The notes under the pieces: generated by a model
Databases searched by the model: none
The model's input: only the letters and a program-made list of their open reading frames with translations
Told to the model about the DNA's origin: nothing
Translations under genes and position numbers: made by a program
NCBI RefSeq assembly: GCF_020360975.1
Contig: NW_025408671.1
Span: 5,828,001-5,892,000 of the forward strand
Source of the DNA: Hirsutella rhossiliensis
Taxonomy: Eukaryota > Ascomycota > Sordariomycetes > Hypocreales > Ophiocordycipitaceae
Direction: 5' to 3'
Length of the DNA stretch: 64,000 bases
Shown here: positions 10,716 through 20,804 of the stretch, piece by piece
Position numbering within the stretch: the first letter of the stretch is position 1
Layout of the letters: each line of letters begins with the position of its first letter

Positions 10716-12909
10716 CTAGCCGCGTCCGGCCCCGGATCCGCTGCCAAACTCGGCTTGATCCCGCTCAGAAGCGTGCTTCTTATCCTTGCGACCCTTGATG
10801 ATGAACTCGGCCATGATCTGGATATGGTCGGCGGGGAAGTGCCAGTTCGGGAACGCCGGCATCCGCTTCAGGTACCCGGCGTCGGGCGGGCCGAGCAGGT
10901 CCACCACCTCCAGGGAGTTGGTCGAATACCAGATGTAGTCGATGACGTCGGCGAAGCCCGGCGTGTAGTTGGTAAAGGGAAGTTCGTCGGCGGTACCCTT
11001 GATGTGGGCATACGCGTCCCGGAGGCTAAAGGGGTGCTCGATGCCATCGCGGGTAAAGCTCCCGTATTGGTAGCTGCTCAGCTCCAGGTGGTCCGGCGGC
11101 ACGCGGCCCATCGACATCAGTTCATACACTGACGAGTCTTCTGTCGAGTTAAAGTCGCCGCAAACCAGCAGCGGGATTTCCGTGTTGGTGCGATACTCCT
11201 GGCTCGGGCCGGGTTCGGCCTGGGGAGCCGGTGCCTCGGCCTCGCTCGGCGACGTCGGAATGACAATCATCTTCTTGTCTTTGACGGCCGGCCACCTCGC
11301 ATACTTTTCTGCCAACTTGGTGACGTGCTCCATGAGAATGCCGGTCTGGATGACCTTGACGTCGGCCAGTGCCGAGTCCCAGGTAAGGTGAACGTTGACG
11401 AGGATGACCCGGGCACCGGTGAGGCGCGATTCAAAGAAGCATATGACGGCAATGTTGTCCTTGGGCATGACGCGGTTGAAGACGTCGTGCTGGTTCTTCA
11501 TGTCTGGCCGGTTAATGGCGATGGTAGCAAACTCAATCAGCTGCTTGTCAAGCAGGATGAATTTGCTTTGCTTGTAGAACATGGCGCATCCGTCCACCGT
11601 CTGGGCGTCCTTCTCTGACATGGTCTTGGCCCGCGATTTGGGCCAGTGCACGCCCTTGTAGTCCATCTGCGCCAGCTCGGGGCTCAGGTCCTCCTTGAAC
11701 GCATCCGTCGAGACTTCCTGCAGCGCCAGGAAGTCTGCGTCTCGAAGCCGCAGCTCCTCTAGGATGCAGTCTTTGCGATATTCCCAGTTCAGGGCACCCG
11801 TGGGGGTGTATCCATAAGTTGAGGCAGTCGCATACTTGTCGCAGAGGACGTTCCACGAGAAGACCTTGATTCTTTCCAGGCTGGGTGAGACGTCTTCCTG
11901 GATGACGATTTCTTTCCGGGCTGTCGGGGGCGGCGGCACTTTTGTTGCCACGAGCCATCAGCATCCGGTCACAGGCACGTAAGAGTACCTGGTGAGGAGG
12001 ATACTTACCAGGAGCCCCCTCTCGCAGCGCATTGATCAAGCTTTTAGTGCCCTTTTCCATGATTTCCTGCTTCAGGTTAGGCTCCAAGGGATTGCCTTCG
12101 ATTCCAAGCATGTCCAAAAGATGAAGAGACCCCAGTTCGAACGGCAGCTCCGGGATGTTGTTGTTGAAGAGCAACAGCTGCTTCAGGTACGTGCACATAC
12201 CCAGCTCAGGGGGAAGCTCCGAAATTTGGTTGAACGAGGCATCGAGATGGCGCAGCTGCCGGAGCTCACCAATCTCCTTGGGGAGGCGCGTGAGCTTGTT
12301 GGAAGCAATGTAGAGCTCGTTGAGAAATTGGTATCTGAACAGCTCGGGCGCCAGGTTCCTGAGACCTTGGCCGCTCATATCCATGTTGTGCCAGTCCTGC
12401 CGCCGCGTTTCCTTTTCGACATTGTAGGGGCGTCTCCTGTCAATCTCGTCGTTTTCGCCGTCGGCCTGAGTTTTGGCGCTTGATAGAGGCGGGCCGCCGA
12501 TTCCTCTGTTTTCCGAGGCCTTGAGCCTGGCATAGTAGTGCGGTTGTTGTTGATCGGTCATGGCGGAGTGAGCTCGCTCAGACTCCTTGTGCATCCGCAG
12601 CTGTTCCTGCCACATTTCGTTGGGCGGGCCCTGGCCTCCACGTCCGTTGTTGCCGGAATGCCCATTAGGCAAGGCGTTGGCGTTAAAGGCGGACGAGTTG
12701 GCCATGACGCCCGAGGTGAAGGATGCGTGGTGGGCAAGCCCGTTGCTGTTGGGCATGCCATGCTCATGCTGGAGGCCTTGGTGATGCTGGGGCTGGGAGG
12801 GGTGCTGATGTTGTGCGTGCTGCTGGTAGTTGTACAGCAAGTTTGGCATCCCGCGGCCCGCCCCGTTCAGTCGCGCATTGTGACCCTGCTGGTGATTTTG
12901 GGAGTACAT
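10716..12909 (-). CDS. ccr4: Ccr4, catalytic deadenylase subunit of the CCR4-NOT complex
   Basis: Two exons, 12,909-12,009 and 11,938-10,716, separated by a 70-nt intron (GTAAGT at 12,008, AG at 11,939). Splicing joins LINALREGAP to VPPPPTARKEIV in frame and gives 707 residues. Residues 1 to about 170 are Q/H/N-rich and probably disordered. About 180-290 form leucine-rich repeats (LNELYIASNKLTRLPKEIG). From about 325 onwards is an endonuclease/exonuclease/phosphatase fold with FSWNVLCDKY (N330), LALQEV (E375), VCGDFNST (D562, N564) and FPADHIQIM (D671, H672). These match the Mg-dependent catalytic residues of Ccr4-type 3'-5' poly(A) nucleases. The protein shortens mRNA poly(A) tails in the cytoplasm, and the LRR binds Caf1 in studied fungi. 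An in-frame TGA upstream of 12,909 supports this start. Confidence 0.95.
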
Positions 12910-15812
12910 GCCTGCAGCTTTGTTGTCTTGTTGGGTTCAAAGCGCGAGGCCAGGCTGATGGTGTGAGGTTGGGGAGGAGAGCCGGCACGAGGCTTGGCAG
13001 CTGCGGGCTTGACTGGTCGGCAGCGTCGCAGGTTCGGTGTGGAATGTGTTTGCGTCGAACGACTGAGGCGCGGTCTGGTCACCATCTGTCGTCGCAGGCG
13101 AGGCGGGGCAGTGAAATGGATGGCGAGGGAGCTCGGTAGGTCGGTCGGTGCAATACTTTACGGGAGAGTGGAAAGGAGGGACAGAAGGCAGAGCTCGTGT
13201 TGGCGCATGGGTCTGGAAGCGACGAGAGTACCTCTGCATGTGCAATCGTAGGAAGCCCGGGCGGTCGAGGGTGACGGCGTCGTCAGAGGCCCATTGAGCG
13301 GCGGGACAAAGCGGCGCGTGCACCTTCGAGGCTGGCTTTGTGTGGAGCGTGAACAAAAGATGATTCGCTGGCGTCGCCAGCCGAGAAGGAGTTGACGAGG
13401 TGAGACGGCTGATTGCAGGCGTGAAATGTTTGCTCCAGGCCTGGCGTGCTCTGCAGGGGGGAGGAGGTCAGCTCGAGATGGCGATGGGAGAGAGGGCGAG
13501 CGAGGCTGGCGGGCAGCTGGGCCAGCTGGCGGCGGGGAGAGGGAGGGGGCGCGCGCAACGTACAATAACGAATGAGTGCAATGGAGTGATGGTAACTCTG
13601 AAGAAAACCAACTGATACTTTGGCAGAATAATAGTGGCCGATGTCGAGGGTGAAACCAGAGATCATCTTCGGCCGTCGCTGGCTTTGCGGTGACAAGTTG
13701 GCTGCCTTTGGAGCAAGCAGGCAAAATCACGTGCATTGGCGGGTCCGCGCGCGTCACGTGCGCCCTCGTCCCCGACCCTTGAAGCGACTTTATTTCAGGC
13801 AAACGACCGACGGTTGGCTGATTCATCGACGAAGCCCGCGACTTTTGCCTGCGCTATGGCCATTACAGGTGCCAAAGTGTCCCGACCCCTTGTAACTAGG
13901 CGAGTGGCCATTTGTTGGAACTCTCAGCATCAACACACAGAGACGCTGCAGGCATCGGCAGAGCATGTTTTGGGCGCATGCAAGACGGGCATCGCAGGGT
14001 CAATGGGAAACCAAAGTCGAGGATCGAGTCCGGCTCGGCCTGACCATACACATGGTGGTGCCACGCAACGACGATAAGAATAAGACGAGCTTCCAATCGC
14101 ATGGTTAGCGGGACAATCACGCCATCCGAAGACTAGAATCGCAAAGCATGTAGTTTTTTGGTCGCGTGTGGCACGGATTTGCTTGCTGTGCCAACCTTTG
14201 TTATCTATCTCTCAACAGCGAGCAGTCCATTTCAAGCCAATGAATTGCTAGTCGCAAACTGGAGGAGCCCTAGGCTGCTTGCTCGCGTGATGGCGCTTGC
14301 CGCGGCTCTGCACACGGCGTGCCTGACGCAGGCTGTTGGCTGCCCATTGGCAAATGACCGTGTGCTCGTAGGATAGGGAGCCGCAGCACTGCCCCCACGA
14401 TCCCCAACTGCCATGGAGGCACATGCTGCCATCAGCTGTCAGTGCCACGGGGTCGGCTGAACGGGGTCCGTCGAGCTTTTGGATGCAACGGTAAGCCACC
14501 TCCAATGCCCTCTGCCTTTGTTCCCGCGCTGACAGCTGTCACTGGCCGCATCTACAGTGTAGAGAGATCCTGCAGATCACCAACCGAGGGACCCAGAGCA
14601 GCGCGCTTGATGGGAGCAAACCGCGTGTAGCCGCAACAAGGCTGCTTGCAGGCGAACATGATGGTTGGCGTCGCTCTTTCATGACTAAAAGAGAAGAAAA
14701 ACAAAGTCTAGGATCGAGCTGGGCAATGGATGCGATTCACCAACAGTCTGTTTGTCGAGGGACAATCAGGAAAACAGGCATTGCACGGTAGGCCATGCGA
14801 CCTCACACTGTAGCCTGTCGCGTTGGACCAGGCTTGTCGACCAACGGCCAACAAGGATGCTACAGTGTGTACTACATCATCTCCGCACGGTAGTTGCCAA
14901 CGATTGATGCTTGCTGCTGCGCGTGCCCCGCAAGGCAAACCACGTCAAACCTTCGCCCAGCAACATGAAGATAATGGGGAAGCAATTCACCGCGCAGCTT
15001 GGACAACAGGCCGTACATCACGTCAGTCGCTCGTCAGGCCGAGCCCTGACTGGAGGACCCTGTTTGCCGCAAAGACGTCGACGCCGCATTACAGCAAGCA
15101 ACCCTCGCTGCGTCGAAGCGCCCTGGACTGGACACGACAGCTCCATGAGCTTCATGCGTACTGTACATCCTCTACTCTCGTGTAGTCTGACGGGCTGAGA
15201 GACTAGACATGCGAACCATTGCGACATGCCGGGCCAGCAGAACTTGAATCTCGCGCACCGCTGACCAGGCAATCTGCCACCAAAAGGTCCAGGCAACCTT
15301 CACTGCCCTTTGCATCCTGCCACGTTGCGCCGCCCGAGGACAAACGGAACAAGCTCTTCGGCGACTTTTACAAACCTCAGTGAAGCATTCATCACCCGCC
15401 AAGACGGTCTCCATCGACATCGATTGGATGTGGTTGAGTGGCTGCAGCATCAACCGCGCGAGGCCTTGTCCTTGTCATTGACACTGCGCTGCTGGCCCCT
15501 GACCCGCTGCCGAGTTGAGGGCTCTCGCCAGGACGTCAATCGAGCTGCCTATCTCCGAGGCCGAAACGACGCTCCAATCCGACACCATCGCAGGGACACG
15601 GCGCCAAGCACGGAGCGCGTCTCCACAGGGCACACATCACTTTCTGGCCAGCGCTTCGTCAGGTTGCGCGACAGGGGCAGACAAGGGAGCAGCAACCTGA
15701 AGCATCCCGACCACGCAACCCGATTTTTATTTATGGGACCCCTACCCAAGCTGGACAGAGAGACCTCGAATCCGTTTGCGCCGGCCAGCACGGGCCACCG
15801 CTACCGCCAACA
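12910..15812. other. 2.9-kb divergent intergenic region between ccr4 and the methyltransferase gene
   Basis: It should carry both promoters and 5' UTRs. The ccr4-proximal 700 bp is pyrimidine-rich on the minus strand, as often seen in fungal 5' leaders. Several overlapping ORFs of 60-220 codons occur on both strands but are low-complexity and mutually exclusive. I found no conserved coding segment, tRNA or repeat. Confidence 0.5.
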
Positions 15813-17542
15813 ATGGCGGGTCAGTTTGACTTCAACGCGGCCTTCAAGAGCTCTGCCGTCATCATGCCAATCCCCGTCCAACGACCCTGGGCCCAGCGTC
15901 GCCCGGGCAGCCATCCCCACCGCTCCAACTCGGCCTCCCACGCTGATCATTTAGCATCTCGCCGTGCCCTTGGCCATTCCAGGACCTCGAGCGGAAGCCA
16001 CTCGTCTCGCGAGACGTCCCTGCAGACGGATCGCCCCGCCGCCGCCGCCCCTGACACTGCCGCAGCCGCGGGGCAAAACCCAGTCGCCGATTCGGTCGCT
16101 TCCTCCAGCCTGGCGTCTCGTGCCAAGTCGCCCTCGTCCATGAATCGCCCCCAGCCTGCTGCTCAGGACGTGCGCGCCTCCGATGTAAGCATCGTCCATC
16201 CTCGCCGCCCGGGACTCCAGAACCCATCAGGTCCTCACACCCCTGCCTCCAGATGAACCCCCACGCTGCCAGCGCCGAGTCGGTCTCGTCGGCCAGCGGC
16301 ACCGCCTCCCTCTCCGCCCGAACCACCATGACCTCTGGCCCTTACACGTCCTCGTCGAGGGACACTCCTCTGGCCCCGAGACCGTTTGTCCAGCGCAACG
16401 GGCGGACCTACCTCAGCAACCCGGAGCTTCCGTACCCCCTCCCGGTTGACCTGACGGAGCTTCACCGTCAATCCCTGCGGACGCTGCTGTTGATCCAGCT
16501 GTTCGGGGCGCCCGTGTGCTCTCCGTCACTCACCAAAAACCCGCCCCGGCGGGTGCTCGAGGTCGGCTGTGGTTCGGGGTTCTGGAGCATGATGTGCCAC
16601 AGGTACTACAAGGGCCGTGGCCACGGTGGCATCTCATTTACCGGCATAGACGTGGCGCCATTGAGCCCCACGAGTACCGATGCAGCGGCGGATGCCCCGA
16701 ACCCCGACACGGACATGAGCTGGAAGTTTTATAGCCACGACATTCGCGTGACGCCCTGGCCCCTACCAGAGGAAGAACAGTTTGACCTCATCATGGCCAA
16801 GGACATGAGCCTGGCCGTGGTAAGTCTCCACCAGCCTTCGAGCCAAGAAATCTTCAACGAGTACCTGCGTCTCCTGAAACCTGGTGGTGCCCTTGAAATT
16901 TGGGAATCGGATCATCTCATCCGCATGCTCCGTCCTTATGCCCCCGGGACGATGCCGACCGGCGACGCCGACGAGCTGGAGGTTGCTTCAAGCCTCGGTG
17001 CCTACGTCTTGTCCGCAAACACTCCGCTCTCCGCTCCTCTCAATTCCTTTCTCATCGATTACAACACCTGGCTCACGCGGGCTCTCGAGGCTCGCCGCCT
17101 AAGCCCCGTCCCCTGCACTCTTATTGGCCCGGCGTTACTTCAGGAGTCGGACCTCGTCGATGTCAGGTCGCGTCGTCTCGCCATACCCCTGAGCGAGGTA
17201 CGATGGGAACGTGAAGGCGCCAATGACGCCGCCGGTGGGGATGGGACTCCAGGCGCCGAGGCCAAGAATCAGCAGGCCACGTCGCCCAAGCAGGAGCAGC
17301 GGGCGCTGTCGTCTGGTCAGAGTGCGCTCCGCGCCACGGCTCTCTTAACGGTGGTCGAGCAAGTGCAGGCTTTGGAGCCCGTCTTGCGCGAGGCCAGCGG
17401 CAAGAGCCAGGATGAGTGGGATGTGTGGCTAGGCAAGATGATGGGCGATCTGATGGGCGACAGTGGGGCGAGCTGGGGCGAGTGCCTGGAGGTTGGTGCC
17501 TGGTGGGCGACGAAGAAGGTGAGCGGGGGAGAGAAAGAATGA
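15813..17542 (+). CDS. SAM-dependent methyltransferase-like protein
   Basis: Two exons, 15,813-16,184 and 16,253-17,542, flank a 68-nt intron (GTAAGC at 16,185, CAG ending 16,252). Splicing joins a 124-codon exon in frame to a 429-codon exon, giving 553 residues. The first 160 or so residues are Ser/Ala/Pro-rich and probably disordered. A class I methyltransferase domain follows. VLEVGCGSGFWS at about 225-236 is motif I (SAM binding), FTGIDVAPLSP is the acidic loop after strand 2, FDLIMAKDMSLAV is the motif IV region, and LLKPGGALEIWE is the post-motif strand. ELPYPLPVDLTELHRQSLRT precedes motif I, as in related fungal proteins of unknown substrate. No signal peptide or membrane segment is seen. 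Substrate and pathway cannot be named. The start context (caacaATGgcg) is good. Confidence 0.85.
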
Positions 17543-18184
17543 GATCCGAGAGGCGACGACGACGAGCCTCCGTCCTGGAGGCCACGACAACAAGTGTTCC
17601 CGACGCCAGCGGACTGAATTACGTCCTATTCGACGATACGCCCGCGCATCAGCCTGCGAGAGCGTGCATCCATCTACCAATCCGAGGAACAGCGTGCCCA
17701 CCCCCCGCTTCTCTTTATTTACATGCGCATGGAGAGTTGGATATTCTGACTACGCATTGGCATCATACCTTTTTCTCAATACGCGATAACGTTTCAGATA
17801 GTACCTGTATACCCCTCGAGTCGTTAGCCAGTTTTGTCATTTTTCACGATGAAGCATGGCCTGGAACGGAACTGGCCGGAAGGTGTTTTTCTCTGGGGCG
17901 TGTCCAACGGTCATTCATCTTCTTTGCCCGGCTGTCCGGAAAGAATCTTCTGGAAACATGCAAGGGACAGGTGATGGGGCCGAGAGACTGAGAGTGAGAG
18001 CAGTGCGGCCTGGGTAATGATGGGTGGAATGGGTAGATAGCCTGGACTCGATTCCATATGCAAGGCATGGCTTGTATGCTGTGCCTCCCCCTCTTGGCGG
18101 AAAGAGGCAATTGATTGGAGGCATGGCGTGATGAGGTCTGAGGGGCGTTGCTTCCAAGGACTGCAGAGACAGAAGGCGAAGAGC
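17543..18184. other. Convergent 3' intergenic region
   Basis: About 640 bp between the methyltransferase stop and the end of the LYR gene. Probably 3' UTRs; no coding signal recognised. Confidence 0.5.
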
Positions 18185-18511
18185 TTACAAGGCCTCGATT
18201 TCTGCTCGTGGTCAGCGGCCCTGTATCATGTTTCTAGGGGAGCTGTTGGTTGGCTCTACATGCCCTTTTTGACGTATTGGGCCTGCGCAATGCCCGCGCG
18301 AATCTTGGCCTCGTCCCGCTCAGCGGCACGCGAGATGAAGGCCTTATGAAGCCGCGGGCGAAAGTAGGCGAAGCCGAGGGGATACTCGCGCCCGAGGTAA
18401 AGCAGCTCTGGCGCGTGTCAGTCCCGAGGGTCGTTGAGAGGGCGAAGAGAGTCTCTGACCTTTGTAAATGGCAATGACTTGCCGCCTCAGCTCGAGGTTT
18501 GGGCCGAGCAT
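18185..18511 (-). CDS. Small LYR-motif protein, ETFRF1/LYRM5-like (three exons)
   Basis: Reading the minus strand by hand gives exons 18,511-18,460, 18,407-18,264 and 18,201-18,185, with introns of 52 nt (GT-AG) and 62 nt (GCATGT...CAG, a GC-AG intron). The product is about 70 residues, starting [20 protein letters not shown]. It continues with [20 protein letters not shown] and [14 protein letters not shown]. This matches the LYR family member that regulates electron-transfer flavoprotein in mitochondria; human LYRM5 has LLYLGRDYP in the same place. Known members continue about 15 residues after EAL with a basic helix. Here a TAA follows immediately, so either the third exon is mis-modelled or the protein is C-terminally short. 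Without the second intron the frame would end in KKGM. The family call is firm; the 3' end is uncertain. Confidence 0.75.
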
Positions 18512-20804
18512 TGCTGAGTCGCGGGCGTGAAAGCAGGAGGTGCTTTTCGCACGATGATATCGTAGCTGCGCCCCGCTGAGCAGTTGAGACTACCTAGGTA
18601 ACTATAGGTCCCTAGGTAGTTTGTACATCGAGTGGGTACAGGCGGCAGTCAACAGGCTCTCGGCGCAGCAGGGCGATATCTGATAGCAGCCAGGCACGTG
18701 CCCAGGTACCGGAGGGGGATGCGCGTCATGGCTGGAGAATGGTTCTTCCATGCTCGTTGGATTCGTGCTCGCCCCCTTGCGGGCATGGACGCCCTTCCCC
18801 GAGTCCGCTGGGGGTTTCCACGAGCACTGGAGAATTGTGTCACAGTGATGCAAGGACCCTGCTCGGCCACTCGGCCAGCATGGAACCGGTGCCTCGGTTT
18901 ACACCAAACTGCGCCTTCTTTGGCCATGCTCATGCGAGGAAACGAGGGCACCATCCACCAACCTCATTCCTCGAAATGCCAGTCTAGCGGCTACCCAGGC
19001 TCGAAGCTGGCAAGCCGGCGGTTTCCGGCGGGCCAACCGATCGATGACCCGGGTAGACGGCGGCCGATCACGCAGCCAGACAAATCATGTCCAAGGGACG
19101 AACGGCGGCGCCATGGCAGCACCACCTTGCCTATTTGTGCGTTACTATGTAAATTACAACGAGCTATTCCCCCCCGAGACCGTCCCCCTTGCCCCTCTTG
19201 ATGCACTTACCACGAGAACAGGTGGGATCAAAGAGCCGCCCCGGCACGGCGCACTGCCAGGCTCGGGGAGGAGTTCCTTTGTTGTGAAGCATTGCCGGCT
19301 GTGATGCAGAGAGCCGTTTGAACACAGAGTCGGCGAGTCGGTGTGGCTCGGGATTGCCATCAAAGAGCGGTGGACAGCATTGGACCTGGGATGGGCGACT
19401 GCCGGGTAGCGTTACGTTTTGGAGGCTGTGTTACAGTACTTGATACAGGAGTCTGTCAATGGCAAACGACATGTTGTATATGTGACTCCATCTGAGCAAA
19501 TTCTGGCACCCATGATCTCGCAAAGTGGTGCTTTGATGTGATAGTCCCCGGCCGTATAAAGCCAGCCTAGAGAGGCAGAGACCACACGGGCTGCATCGGA
19601 CAGTAAAAGCTTAACCTACGCCATGAAGCGTCGATGCCAGCGGTGATTGGTGCTTCCAGGCTTACCTGGATCAACCGAGCTGCTTAGCAGACGAGATGGC
19701 ATGGAGACCAAGTGTGTGTGCGTAGTCACCGGCAGGAAAAGCCGGGGCGAGATGTAGCGCGTGAGACACATCTCAGCATGAAGGCACCGCCCGCGGCTGG
19801 GGATATCCTGGGCTCTCCACCCATTCCAACGGGTGGAGCCCTGGACTCTTTCCACGCATTGGGCTTTCTTTACTCGTCTTGCTTCTTGCTCTCGCGTCTT
19901 CGACGTCTCACGATGGATGTTGATGAGAAGACTGCTGCCTTGAGAAGGTGCAGTCCTGGCCATGTGTCCTGGGCTGCTCCAAGGCGTGGCTTGACCACAA
20001 GGCCTGGGACCAACACATATCCACCGCACTGGGTTCCGTGACATGCAGTTTTTCTACCGAGGAAAGGGCACGAGGCATGAAGTGGATTGGACCGGATATC
20101 GACGACCCGCTGGTCTTGATGCAGGGCCAATCGATGGAGTTGCCTCCGGACGTGGAGAGAGTAGCAGCAACATTACAAGCCATGTGGATGTCGCCAATGA
20201 GAGAGAGCAAAAAAAGAAGAAGAAAAAACACACAACCCCTCCGGCACCCACCCTGAACCCCACCTGCCAGGACCGAGTACCGACCGACCTGCGTCGTGCC
20301 CCCTTGGTACCTAACAATTGAGGCAATAATATGCTGCTCTGGGTGCGTGGCCCCAGGTCCCGCCGCGGCCCAGCTCTCAGCACCAAGGTCACGGGTACCT
20401 GCCAATTTCAGTACCTGCCTGGTTCCCGTTTATCCCCCTTCCGTCACTTCCACCCTTCCTTCCCTCCAGCGGGCGTAAAGTCTCCTGACGCTGTCTGTGG
20501 CATGGAAAAGACTGCCACGCGCCATCACCACCAGCCTCACCTGTGCAGAGAGACGCCGCTGCCCTCCTAATTCGCGCCTCCTCGGCCGCTCTCGTCAAGT
20601 CTCTCTGCATCCAACAAGACCGCCCTCCGGTTCCCTCGCTCCGGCTCCCTGACGTCGAGCGACGCCGACGTCAACACCACCGAACCGCCTCCCGCCTAGG
20701 CGCTGCCTCCTGCCGCTTGCACGCCCTCCGCTGCTCATGCTGCCGGCCCTGCCTTGCTCGAGGCTGCTGGGTCTGCAGGACCGTGGGAACAAACAGGCTT
20801 GCGC
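18512..20804. other. 2.3-kb divergent intergenic region between the LYR and acrB-like genes
   Basis: It should contain both promoters. Many short ORFs, none with recognisable protein features. It contains the inverted repeat at 18,589-18,620 and A/G-rich tracts near 20,200-20,230. Confidence 0.5.
18589..18620. repeat. Perfect inverted repeat, 10-bp arms
   Basis: ACTACCTAGG at 18,589-18,598 and CCTAGGTAGT at 18,611-18,620 are exact reverse complements around a 12-nt spacer. Each arm contains the palindrome CCTAGG. It lies about 80 bp upstream of the LYR start codon, so it may be a promoter element or simply one of the CCTAGG-rich motifs common in such intergenic DNA. Confidence 0.7.

Noticed and set aside
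13158..13826. 222-codon minus-strand ORF upstream of ccr4
   Set aside because: Low-complexity Ser/Pro/Arg sequence in the ccr4 5' region, overlapped by other ORFs. The ccr4 start has an in-frame stop just upstream.
14232..15453. Several overlapping ORFs of 60-120 codons on both strands
   Set aside because: Mutually overlapping with no conserved segments and no splice-consistent joining.
16235..16471. Minus-strand ORF across the methyltransferase intron
   Set aside because: Antisense shadow; the sense strand has clean splice sites and methyltransferase motifs.
20754..20804. Upstream in-frame ATG for the acrB-like gene
   Set aside because: The extra 17 residues do not look conserved, whereas the MPRAS start at 20,805 resembles the family N-terminus as I remember it. 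Not proven.
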